Shown: piece by piece, positions 1 through 7,696 of the stretch
How positions within the stretch are numbered: position 1 is the stretch's first letter
How the letters are laid out: each line of letters starts with the position of its first letter
Assembly: GCA_035609245.1 (NCBI GenBank)
Contig: CP141202.1
Coordinates: forward strand, 1,240,001 to 1,304,000
Direction: 5' to 3'
Origin: Bacteroidales bacterium MB20-C3-3
GTDB lineage: Bacteria > Bacteroidota > Bacteroidia > Bacteroidales > UBA932
Length of the DNA stretch: 64,000 nucleotides
Translations under genes and position numbers: made by a program
The notes under the pieces: generated by a model
What the model saw: the letters and a program-made list of their open reading frames with translations, nothing else
The model's database searches: none
Told to the model about the DNA's origin: nothing

Positions 1-399
1 GACTGAATTTGCTATAAATAACAGACTTGAAGGATCTGCAGAGGGGAGAGAAGCAGATAATTTTTTGAAATAGAGATTAACATCAAATGGAGATTCCTGC
101 GGAAATCCAAGTGCTTTCTGAATCTGTCCCGCAGTATTACCTGCTGCACCATTCCAGGCCATTGCCATCGCAAAATTGAGGCTGAGGGGAGAGATCATAA
201 AATTACCCTCCTCCTCTATCATCCCGAGTAACTTAAAAGCAATAGAATTTCCGGAAGATGCGACCCTGGCCTCTCCGGGTGTAAGCTCAATAACCGGCGC
301 CGGTTGAGTATTCTCATTCTCCTCCCCGGGCTTTGGCCCTTTTGCACAAGAGGCTGAATACAAAACAAATAGACAAAGCACAATTACCCTACATTTCAT
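1..399 (-). CDS. Serpin-family protease inhibitor lipoprotein, N-terminal part
   Basis: The reading frame runs from an ATG at 399 off the left edge, so only the first 133 residues are visible. It opens with a hydrophobic signal ending in a lipoprotein-like Cys at about residue 18. After a Pro/Glu-rich linker comes a segment typical of the serpin N-terminus: a helix with NSIAFKLL, then NFMISPLSLNFAMAMAWNGA followed by a Gly/Thr-rich turn and a Gln-Ile-Gln-Lys-Ala-Leu helix, as in serpin helices A to D. Serpins are suicide inhibitors of serine or cysteine proteases; the reactive-centre loop that sets specificity lies outside the window. It follows the peptidase operon with a 70-base gap and may be its last gene. 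Family is inferred from the N-terminal core only. Confidence 0.82.
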   Translation of the reverse strand, partial: MKCRVIVLCLFVLYSASCAKGPKPGEENENTQPAPVIELTPGEARVASSGNSIAFKLLGMIEEEGNFMISPLSLNFAMAMAWNGAAGNTAGQIQKALGFPQESPFDVNLYFKKLSASLPSADPSSLLFIANSV

Positions 400-469
400 A
401 GCGAAAGTATTTAAATAAAACATCAGTAAAATGCAGGTAAAGGTTAAGTCATTGCAATATAGATATTTT

Positions 470-1576
470 TTAGATAAATACCTCTTTTCTGACAGTTACT
501 TTCTCCAGTCTTTTCTCATTAACCTCCACACCTATTCCCGGACCCTGCGGAACATCCATTGTCCCATCGGCATTAACGGTAAAAGCGGGATCTACAATAT
601 CCTCCTTATAGTACTTTTTGCTTGCCGAAATATCTCCGGGCAGAATGAATCCGGGAAGAGATGCAAGAGCTACATTTCCGGCCCTGCCGATTCCTGACTC
701 CAGCATACCTCCGTGCCACACCGGAATACCCATAGAGAGACAATAGTCATGAATCTTTCTGGATTCAGTAAATCCACCCACTCTCCCCGGCTTAATATTT
801 ATTATTCTGCAACTTTTCAGCTCAATGGCAGCCCTCGTATCATCCAGAGAGTGAATACTCTCATCCAGACAAATTGAGGTTTTAACCTCTTTCTGAAGTT
901 TTGAGTGGTCGTATATGTCATCATACCCCAGCGGCTGCTCTATTAGTGAAAGATTGTACTCATCCATCTTTTTAAACAGGGATATATCATCCAGTGAATA
1001 TGCCGAATTTGCATCCACCTGAAACATTATATCCGGAAACTCTCTGCGAACAGCCTTAACCAAATTGATGTCCTGCCCGGGTGCAATTTTAATTTTAACC
1101 CTTTTGTAACCCTCCTTAAGATAGCCCTCAATTTTATGTAAAAGAGCAACCTCAGATTCCTGAATACCTATGCTTACCCCTACATCAATTTTATCCCTTG
1201 TACCACCCAGAAGTTTGGAGAGAGATACCCCTTTGGTTTTGGCCAGCAGGTCCCACAAGGCCGACTCTATCCCCGCCTTGGCCATCATATGCCCCCTTAC
1301 CCTGTCGTACAGAGCAATTGCCTCACCTACGCTTTGGAACTCTTTACCCAACAATTCCGGAATTAGAAAATCTCTCATTATGTGCCAGGCAGTTGTCACT
1401 GTCTCGTATGAGTAGAAAGGGGTCCCTTCGGCAACACTCTCCCCCCATCCGGTAAAACCATCCCCGTCTATACGAACCATTATATGCTCCTCATCATACT
1501 CGGTACCCATAGATGTAGTAAACGGAGTTACAAGCTCCATCCGGGTATGCCTGATTTCTATCCTCTCTATTTTCAT
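470..1576 (-). CDS. Enolase-superfamily N-acylamino acid racemase / o-succinylbenzoate synthase-like enzyme
   Basis: 368 residues, full length for the muconate-lactonising subgroup. The catalytic set is complete: a K-I-K pair at K161/K163, metal ligands D188 (VDAN), E213 (IEQP) and D238 (LDES), and the opposing lysine K262 in NIKPGRVGG. The C-terminal VWHGGMLESGIGRA stretch is typical of the NSAR/OSBS (MenC type 1) group. Family members either form o-succinylbenzoate for menaquinone or racemise N-succinyl/N-acyl amino acids. No other men gene is nearby, while peptidases and an amino-acid-type permease are, so racemisation of acylated amino acids is favoured; the alternative MenC role cannot be excluded. 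There is no signal peptide, so it should be cytoplasmic. Its ATG overlaps the stop of the M14 gene by four bases, implying translational coupling. Confidence 0.85.
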   Translation of the reverse strand: MKIERIEIRHTRMELVTPFTTSMGTEYDEEHIMVRIDGDGFTGWGESVAEGTPFYSYETVTTAWHIMRDFLIPELLGKEFQSVGEAIALYDRVRGHMMAKAGIESALWDLLAKTKGVSLSKLLGGTRDKIDVGVSIGIQESEVALLHKIEGYLKEGYKRVKIKIAPGQDINLVKAVRREFPDIMFQVDANSAYSLDDISLFKKMDEYNLSLIEQPLGYDDIYDHSKLQKEVKTSICLDESIHSLDDTRAAIELKSCRIINIKPGRVGGFTESRKIHDYCLSMGIPVWHGGMLESGIGRAGNVALASLPGFILPGDISASKKYYKEDIVDPAFTVNADGTMDVPQGPGIGVEVNEKRLEKVTVRKEVFI

Positions 1577-3033
1577 TTTTTTCTTACTCTTATTACTGGG
1601 TAATCCGATTCTCTATTCATTAATAATTCAAACTCCCTGTATGTAGCCAAACCTAGCTCTGACTGGGGTTCCATTGCTATTACAAGCAAGTTCCCCTTTA
1701 ACTGGGCTGTTGGTACATACAGGTAATTATTAATCTGGATTCCGGCCTCAAAAGGAGAGGAAGAGATCTGCGGGAAAGGAATAATATCCCCCTCAAAGTC
1801 TGTTGAATCCACTGACACAATTCTTATCTTCTCAAATCTGTACTCTTTATCATTGGAAATTACAGAAACAGCTAAACCCTGTCTGTTAATCCAATCAACT
1901 AAAAGTGTATTAGAAACAGGAATCAGATAACCAACAGGTTTTTCAACCGATAGAGTAGTCTTAACTACAGGTCTGAAGTTTTTTACAATAACCACCGAAT
2001 CCTTGCCTGTTTTGTACGAAAGAACAGGGAGTTCAAGAGTACTGCCATCAGAGAAATGGTCCATTTGAAGAGCAACTTTCTCACCCTCTTTTGGAGATAA
2101 AAGTCTGCTCCTCTCCTCCTTTACAATTTGTTTCATTTCAGCCCCGTTTTCATATACAAAGTTTAAAAGGGTCATCATTCCGCAAAACTGTGAATAGGAT
2201 CTGTGAGAGAGGTTCTCAACATAGTTATCTTTGCCATTCATCCCCTCCTGTATAAATGAGAAGGTATTCTGAATACCAAAACTCTGCCTCCCGTCGTTAA
2301 TATCAAATGTGCTGTAGCGGATATAATCATCCTCCGGCGGCCCTCCCGGGCTGTACATCCCTGCAGAGACACCTTGGTTTTTTACGGAGTTATACCAGAA
2401 AGGCCAAAACCTCTCTCTTTGTAAATCCCTGATATAGGCGGGGATCTGAGGGTTTGTATTAATCCCCAGCAGGATGTCTGAGTTTTTTCTGAATCCGGCC
2501 TTTTCCCATGACTCTCCGTAAGGGGAGTATTCATGAGCATCCAGAGTGACTTCAAAAAGGTATTTGTCAAACAGTTTGTGAAGTGCAATGACTTCAGGCT
2601 CCGTCATTATAAGGTGATTCCTGTTCAGATCCATCCCGTTTGAATTTCTTCTTTCATTCTTTTCCGAACCATCCGGATTAACTTGAGGTACAATAACAAG
2701 ATCTATCTTCTCAAAAAAATAAGAATAGTTATCCTTAATAAGCTCTTTGGCAAGCATAAGGGCTCCCTCCTTCCCCGACTGTTCGTTACCATGTTGCTGA
2801 GCATGAATCAACACCTTGATTTTGGTTTGATCTGTGCCAAAGCCTGACTTTGAAAAAAAGAGGGCAGTAATCTCTCTCCCCTGAACAGAGGTGCCAATTG
2901 TTTCCATCTTCACCAGACCGGACTGTTCTGTAAGTATCCGGGCTGCCTCTCTAAGCTGTCTGTAAGAGGTTGGCTGACCCGATAGGGTCATATATACTAA
3001 TGTCGCAGCCAGAAGTATTGTTCTCTTAATCAT
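1573..3033 (-). CDS. Secreted M14-family zinc carboxypeptidase
   Basis: 486 residues with a signal peptide (about 1-20, ending LSGQ). The M14 zinc site is visible: H81-G-N-E84 as HxxE and H167 in TLDAHEY, with the substrate-binding DLNRNH segment at about 135-140 between them. A Glu in FSFIQEG (about residue 265) is a candidate catalytic base. The C-terminal 190 residues lie outside the peptidase domain and look beta-rich. Members of this family remove C-terminal residues from peptides; export suggests action in the periplasm or outside the cell. It sits between the permease gene and the racemase-like gene in the operon, consistent with trimming imported peptides before transport. Substrate preference (basic or hydrophobic) cannot be read from the sequence. 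Confidence 0.88.
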   Translation of the reverse strand: MIKRTILLAATLVYMTLSGQPTSYRQLREAARILTEQSGLVKMETIGTSVQGREITALFFSKSGFGTDQTKIKVLIHAQQHGNEQSGKEGALMLAKELIKDNYSYFFEKIDLVIVPQVNPDGSEKNERRNSNGMDLNRNHLIMTEPEVIALHKLFDKYLFEVTLDAHEYSPYGESWEKAGFRKNSDILLGINTNPQIPAYIRDLQRERFWPFWYNSVKNQGVSAGMYSPGGPPEDDYIRYSTFDINDGRQSFGIQNTFSFIQEGMNGKDNYVENLSHRSYSQFCGMMTLLNFVYENGAEMKQIVKEERSRLLSPKEGEKVALQMDHFSDGSTLELPVLSYKTGKDSVVIVKNFRPVVKTTLSVEKPVGYLIPVSNTLLVDWINRQGLAVSVISNDKEYRFEKIRIVSVDSTDFEGDIIPFPQISSSPFEAGIQINNYLYVPTAQLKGNLLVIAMEPQSELGLATYREFELLMNRESDYPVIRVRKK

Positions 3034-3047
3034 TTGTATTTTTCTGT

Positions 3048-4652
3048 TTAAAATCCATTAAGTTGCATATAAACCGTAGGCAGAAGAAGAAGAAGTCCTA
3101 CAATCATCAGGAATAGCAAGATCTTCCAGAACCATTTGATCCACACTTCGTATGGTATTTTTGCAATACCCAGTGCACCAATCAGAACCGCAGATGTAGG
3201 TGTAATCATATTTGTAAAGCCGTCTCCAAACTGGAAAGCCATAACCGTAGCCTGTCTTGAGAGACCAATTACATCAGAAAAGGGTGCCATTATAGGCATC
3301 GTAAGCGCCGCCTTTGCAGATCCGGATGGTATAAATATATTAATACAGGTCTGTATGAAATACATTATTGAGACAGTGGCACCCTTCCCTGTACCCTCCA
3401 TTGTTGAAGAGAGAGAGTAAAGAATAGTATCCATTATCTTTCCGGCAGTAAGCACCTCAATAATACCACCTGCCAGACCAACTATAAGAGCTGCGGTAAG
3501 GATATCCTTAGCACCTGCTATGAACTCTTTTGCAATACCATTTGCTCCCGCTCCCATCGCAAAGCCGGATATAATACCCATTGCAAGGAATAGTGCCGAA
3601 ATCTCTGTCAGATACCATCCGTATCCAAGTACCCCAATCACAAGGAATATTATTGTAAATGCAAGTATGTTGAGAATAAAGAAGAGATATGACTTTCTAA
3701 GTGTATAGAAACCGGTTACCGCAAAAAGGGTTGCAAGAATTGGAAGAGCAACAAATGTTATGTCTGCCCCTCCCAGGCTGATAGTAGTTTTTGGATGGAG
3801 ATACGAGAATATCCCCAAAACAGCAGTAACCATTATGTACATAATCCAGGCAGATAGTGGAGTCTTCTGTGAAAAATCCACCTTCACGGCTTCAGATTCT
3901 CTCTCCCTCCAGTATGCATCCAGCTCATACATTGGCGAGAGCCTTGGATTTTTCTTCACCCTTGCTGCATAAACCAGTGTAATTGCTAATATCAGTGAAG
4001 TAAGTATCATCCATACGACAAGCCTGTATTCAAATCCTGAGAAGAGCTGAAGGCCGGACAACCCCTGGGCAATTCCTATGGTAAACGGATTGATTATGGC
4101 TCCCGAGAAACCAATGTGAGCTGCTACATATACCATAAGAATACCGGTGATTGAGTCGTACCCCATAGATATAGCCAGTGGCACAAAAATAATAACAAAA
4201 GCAAGGGTCTCTTCACTCATTCCAAAAATTGCTCCAAAGAGACTGAATATGAGCATTGAAAAGACTATTACCAGATTATTCACACCTATTTTTTTCAGAA
4301 GTCTCCGTTTTTCGAGAGTACCGGTTTTTTCAAGAAATGATAGTATACCAAAGTCAATTGCCTTGCTGCTGTTCATTATCTGGAAAGCACCTCCGATTAT
4401 CAGGACAAAAGCAATTATACCCGCCTGTTTTTTAAACCCCTCCAGCAGCGATCCAAAAATTTGCCAGGTCTGGGGAGATGAATCCACCTCTCTGTATGAA
4501 TCGTTTACTATTACATCTCTGGTTACTCCGTTTACCTCTCTCTTTTCATACTGAAACTCTCCGGCCGGAACAAACCAGGAGAGTATCCCGCAAAAAATTA
4601 TTAATGAAAAGATTATAACGAATGTATGCGGTATTTTTGACAGCCGAGCCAT
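3048..4652 (-). CDS. YfcC/DcuC-family inner-membrane permease
   Basis: 534 residues made mostly of hydrophobic spans, about twelve by eye. The N-terminus (PHTFVIIFSLIIFCGILSWFVPAGEFQYE) has the WxxPAGxF feature of the YfcC family, and the C-terminal half contains the conserved region with PSGSAKAALTMPIMAP and a Gly-rich, Thr/Asn-containing segment with DGFTNMITPTS. The family is annotated variously as putative basic amino acid antiporters or C4-dicarboxylate carriers; few members have a proven substrate. Its place between secreted peptidases suggests uptake of amino acids or short peptides released in the periplasm. Gaps to both neighbours are 11 to 14 bases, so it is part of the same transcript. 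Confidence 0.85.
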   Translation of the reverse strand: MARLSKIPHTFVIIFSLIIFCGILSWFVPAGEFQYEKREVNGVTRDVIVNDSYREVDSSPQTWQIFGSLLEGFKKQAGIIAFVLIIGGAFQIMNSSKAIDFGILSFLEKTGTLEKRRLLKKIGVNNLVIVFSMLIFSLFGAIFGMSEETLAFVIIFVPLAISMGYDSITGILMVYVAAHIGFSGAIINPFTIGIAQGLSGLQLFSGFEYRLVVWMILTSLILAITLVYAARVKKNPRLSPMYELDAYWRERESEAVKVDFSQKTPLSAWIMYIMVTAVLGIFSYLHPKTTISLGGADITFVALPILATLFAVTGFYTLRKSYLFFILNILAFTIIFLVIGVLGYGWYLTEISALFLAMGIISGFAMGAGANGIAKEFIAGAKDILTAALIVGLAGGIIEVLTAGKIMDTILYSLSSTMEGTGKGATVSIMYFIQTCINIFIPSGSAKAALTMPIMAPFSDVIGLSRQATVMAFQFGDGFTNMITPTSAVLIGALGIAKIPYEVWIKWFWKILLFLMIVGLLLLLPTVYMQLNGF

Positions 4653-4663
4653 TATATCAGGAA

Positions 4664-5524
4664 TTAAAGCTTATAAATATCTCCGGGATTTAATATAGTG
4701 AGTTTGAAGCTGGAGAGATCTCCGCTGCCGTTTACTGCACTATAAGGTTCAAACAGCATAGCCTTGTTATCTCCTATTACCTCAATTGTATTATCAGATT
4801 TTACAACAATTGCAGTCTCTTCGTCAATTCCTATTCCTCTTAAGCCCGGATTATCCATCAGGACTGAGATAAGTCTGATCTGCCTCTTTCTCTTTAGGAA
4901 ATGCTGGTCAACTACAATATTGTCAAGAAAACCAAAACCTTTTGCAGTAATAACATCTCCTTTCTCAATTGTGTTAAATATCTGAGAGTTGGTTGTGTCA
5001 CTTCTCTGTTCACCAGTGAGCATTACTCTGCTCATTATTGCTGCTCCTGCACTTGTTCCGCTTACAACCCCTCCGTTCTTGTATATCTCCCTGATTTTCT
5101 CAAGAAATTTAGTCCCCTCCAGATAAGCACTTAAAATAACCTGATCCCCACCGGAAAAAAAGATTGCCGTAACCCCATCCAGTTTTGCAAGACTTGAGGG
5201 TGAATCAATGCTGTCTTTTTCACAAAAGATGTAGTCAGCAGATTTACAGCCCAGAACACGGAACTCTTCACTCTGTTTTATCCCCGTCTCCTCAGCTACG
5301 CCACTTGCAAATGGTACAACCAATACTTTGGAATTCACTCCTCCGCTGTACTCAATAATCGTTTTTAAAATAACCTCTATTCTGTCTCCACCCCCCTCAA
5401 TAACAAGTGTGCCTTTTGAATCTATCTTTTCTGCCTCATATTTAAGTTCTGTTTGTGGATTCTGGCTACAAGCTACCATGTGCAATAATATAATTATTGC
5501 AATAAAGAGTGTTCTATTTTTCAT
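4664..5524 (-). CDS. Peptidase S51 / cyanophycinase-like lipoprotein
   Basis: 286 residues beginning with a lipoprotein signal (MVAC, Cys19), so the enzyme should be attached to the envelope. The S51 signature is strong: FFSGGDQ at about 122-128, nucleophile Ser158 in GTSAGAA, DQHF at 206-209 followed by a basic Arg/Lys stretch, and GIGIDEETA, all typical of cyanophycinase rather than of dipeptidase E. Cyanophycinases cut multi-L-arginyl-poly-L-aspartate into beta-Asp-Arg dipeptides; other S51 enzymes cut Asp-X or isoaspartyl dipeptides. The enzyme sits amid peptidase, permease and SusCD genes, so polymer or isopeptide breakdown outside the inner membrane is a reasonable inference. Substrate is unproven. 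Confidence 0.87.
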   Translation of the reverse strand: MKNRTLFIAIIILLHMVACSQNPQTELKYEAEKIDSKGTLVIEGGGDRIEVILKTIIEYSGGVNSKVLVVPFASGVAEETGIKQSEEFRVLGCKSADYIFCEKDSIDSPSSLAKLDGVTAIFFSGGDQVILSAYLEGTKFLEKIREIYKNGGVVSGTSAGAAIMSRVMLTGEQRSDTTNSQIFNTIEKGDVITAKGFGFLDNIVVDQHFLKRKRQIRLISVLMDNPGLRGIGIDEETAIVVKSDNTIEVIGDNKAMLFEPYSAVNGSGDLSSFKLTILNPGDIYKL

Positions 5525-5527
5525 AAT

Positions 5528-6628
5528 TTATTCTATTTCAGTCGTTAATAATTGATAGGCAATCTCTGATGCCATTTTTAGGTCCTTATAAAGAATGAAC
5601 TCATCATTCCCGTGCGGGTTTTGTGCCCCTACTCCCAAATTGATTGTTTTTATACCCTTTACATTTAGAGAGTTAGCATCGCTTCCACCCATTGATTTTT
5701 TTGGTGACGGGTTGAGGCCGAGTCTCTTTGCGATTTTTAAAAAATGAGTGTATGGTTTGTCATCCTCTTTGACAGAGTATGGTAAAAAATCCCAGAAGTG
5801 TTTTGACTCAAGCTTACCTCCATATTTTTCACATACCTTATTGAAGTCGCTTATGACCTTTGCCATAATCTCCTCTCCATGATGAGTAAAATCTGTTCTT
5901 ATCTCACCTGTCATATGAACTTCATCGCATACAACATTTGTCCCGGTTCCACCTTTAACTATTCCAATATTTGCGGTAGTTACTTCATCTATCCTCCCAA
6001 AAGGGAATCCGGCCATTGCTTCGGCTGCTATTTTAATTGCGTTTACCCCCTTTTCAGGAGATATTCCTGCATGAGCAGAGACTCCCCTCACCACAAGTTC
6101 AAAATTTATTGCACCGCATGTCTCTGATACAAAATTACCCGGAGACAAATAGGAGTCAAATACAAATCCATATTTCACAGCTGGAGCCGGTTTGTAATAT
6201 ATTGACCCGGCAAGAGTTGTCTCTTCACATACCGTAAAGAGAAGTGTGCAGGGCTTTAAATTCCCGTCCCTTACTGCCCTTTCAAGGGCAAAAAGAATAG
6301 ACGAAAGGCCCCCTCGGTCATCAACTCCTAGAGGAGTGGTCCCATCTGAAGTAATTCTGTCCTGATGAAACTGATGATTAAGGCGGGCAGTAGATCTTGG
6401 CGTGTCCATATGAGCCACAAGTAAATGCTCTCCACCACCAAGAATTTCAACAATCATATTGCCCGAATTTCCATTTGACAGGTCGCTGGCTCCATCTGCA
6501 AAACCCTTTAACCCAAAATTTCCTATGAACTTATTAATATATTCAGCAACAGGAGCCTCTTTCCCTGAAACAGCATCAATTGATGTTAATTCAATGAAAA
6601 TGTGTTTGAGCCTTTCGTCTAATACCAT
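5528..6628 (-). CDS. M20-family metallopeptidase, PepT-like
   Basis: 366 residues, no signal peptide, so cytoplasmic. The dinuclear zinc site of the M20 family is visible: H73 in VAHMDTP (with D75), D103 in GVDDRGG, the catalytic Glu pair E135/E136 in CEETTLAGS, D158, and a C-terminal His in NPHGNDEF. The dimerisation insert with VRGVSAHAGISPEKGVNAI is in the usual place. The sequence order and ETTLAGS motif resemble the peptidase T-like group, which releases the N-terminal residue from tripeptides, but acyl-amino acid hydrolases of M20 cannot be excluded; that alternative would fit the racemase-like gene downstream. Three bases separate it from the S51 gene. Confidence 0.88.
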   Translation of the reverse strand: MVLDERLKHIFIELTSIDAVSGKEAPVAEYINKFIGNFGLKGFADGASDLSNGNSGNMIVEILGGGEHLLVAHMDTPRSTARLNHQFHQDRITSDGTTPLGVDDRGGLSSILFALERAVRDGNLKPCTLLFTVCEETTLAGSIYYKPAPAVKYGFVFDSYLSPGNFVSETCGAINFELVVRGVSAHAGISPEKGVNAIKIAAEAMAGFPFGRIDEVTTANIGIVKGGTGTNVVCDEVHMTGEIRTDFTHHGEEIMAKVISDFNKVCEKYGGKLESKHFWDFLPYSVKEDDKPYTHFLKIAKRLGLNPSPKKSMGGSDANSLNVKGIKTINLGVGAQNPHGNDEFILYKDLKMASEIAYQLLTTEIE

Positions 6629-6651
6629 TTGTATGTGATTTTTATACTGAT

Positions 6652-7692
6652 TTACAATCCAAATACATTTACATTAGCCAGTCGTATATAGTAACAATCT
6701 GTGCAGTTTCCGTGAACAAAAGCAATATATACACTCTTCCCTTTGTACTGAGTTATATCGATTGTCTCTGTTTTATCTGATGCATAGCTTGCATCCAGTT
6801 CTGTCCAGTCTCTTAATATTGTTGCCTCACGACAATTTGCTAATGTTATAGGAGATTCCGAAATCACTACTCTGTAGTTCTCTTCAGGATAATCTTCATC
6901 ACCTGCCGAAATATCAAATGTCAGCATCACTTTATCCATTGTACTTCCAATGTTAATAAGAGGTGATACCAGATAGTTCTCCGGTGTGAGGGCACCCACC
7001 CCACCGCTTCTGTATGAATCAGATGTAGCGTGGCTCTTGTAGTACTCCCAGTTATAACCATCTCCATCTTTGTCTATCAGAGTCCAGGTGTCAGGGATTT
7101 CAGTGAGGAATCTCTCTGTAAAGTAGTAAATCTTATCTGGAGAAATCTTATAATTCAAAATTGAGGTTGGTTTGTTTGCTTTTGTGTCAGGTGAATCTTT
7201 AAGCACAACATAAAAATTCTTGCCTGTCTTCTTAAGCATATTAACCTGAATATACCCAAAATATTCTCCCTTTGGTATCGTGAGTGAACCTTTCATTGTA
7301 CCTGGAGTAAATGAAGAGTTGTTTCCTGTAACTATTACAAAGTCCTGACCATGAACTGCCGTTGAGAAGACAGTATCAACTACTGAGATATCTGTACCGG
7401 CCGGTACCTCTTCAACATAATTATCTTTATCTGTCAGATAATAGAGTTTCTGAACAATTTCATAGTTTACGGTCACATTTCCTGTGGATGTTTTAATCAG
7501 CTGAATACAGATAGAATCCAGACCCACTCTGTTGTTCTCCTTTTGAAGAATATTGCTCACAGTACCCTGTCTGTTTTCAAATGCACTGAATTCGTAGTAC
7601 TGAGGTCCCTGATAAGTTCTGTCCTCTTTTTCACACCCGCTCAGCAACAAGGATAAGAGGATTACAAAATTGATGTATAGTAAGTTTTTCAT
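6652..7692 (-). CDS. Surface lipoprotein with choice-of-anchor J domain
   Basis: 346 residues. A lipoprotein signal ends at LLSGC (Cys20) and is followed by acidic residues. Residues about 25-180 look like a beta-rich DUF4843-type domain; the C-terminal half, from YYFTERF to the end, has the pattern of cleaved-adhesin/choice-of-anchor-J domains (opening with IPDTWTLIDKDGDGYNW, then SPLINIG and a GKSVYIAF strand), a fold used in gingipain adhesins and many Bacteroidetes surface proteins. It lies directly after susD with a four-base gap, the position normally held by a SusE/SusF-like binding lipoprotein. Inference: it binds the peptide or protein substrate of this system. No catalytic motif was seen. 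Confidence 0.75.
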   Translation of the reverse strand: MKNLLYINFVILLSLLLSGCEKEDRTYQGPQYYEFSAFENRQGTVSNILQKENNRVGLDSICIQLIKTSTGNVTVNYEIVQKLYYLTDKDNYVEEVPAGTDISVVDTVFSTAVHGQDFVIVTGNNSSFTPGTMKGSLTIPKGEYFGYIQVNMLKKTGKNFYVVLKDSPDTKANKPTSILNYKISPDKIYYFTERFLTEIPDTWTLIDKDGDGYNWEYYKSHATSDSYRSGGVGALTPENYLVSPLINIGSTMDKVMLTFDISAGDEDYPEENYRVVISESPITLANCREATILRDWTELDASYASDKTETIDITQYKGKSVYIAFVHGNCTDCYYIRLANVNVFGL

Positions 7693-7696
7693 AATT

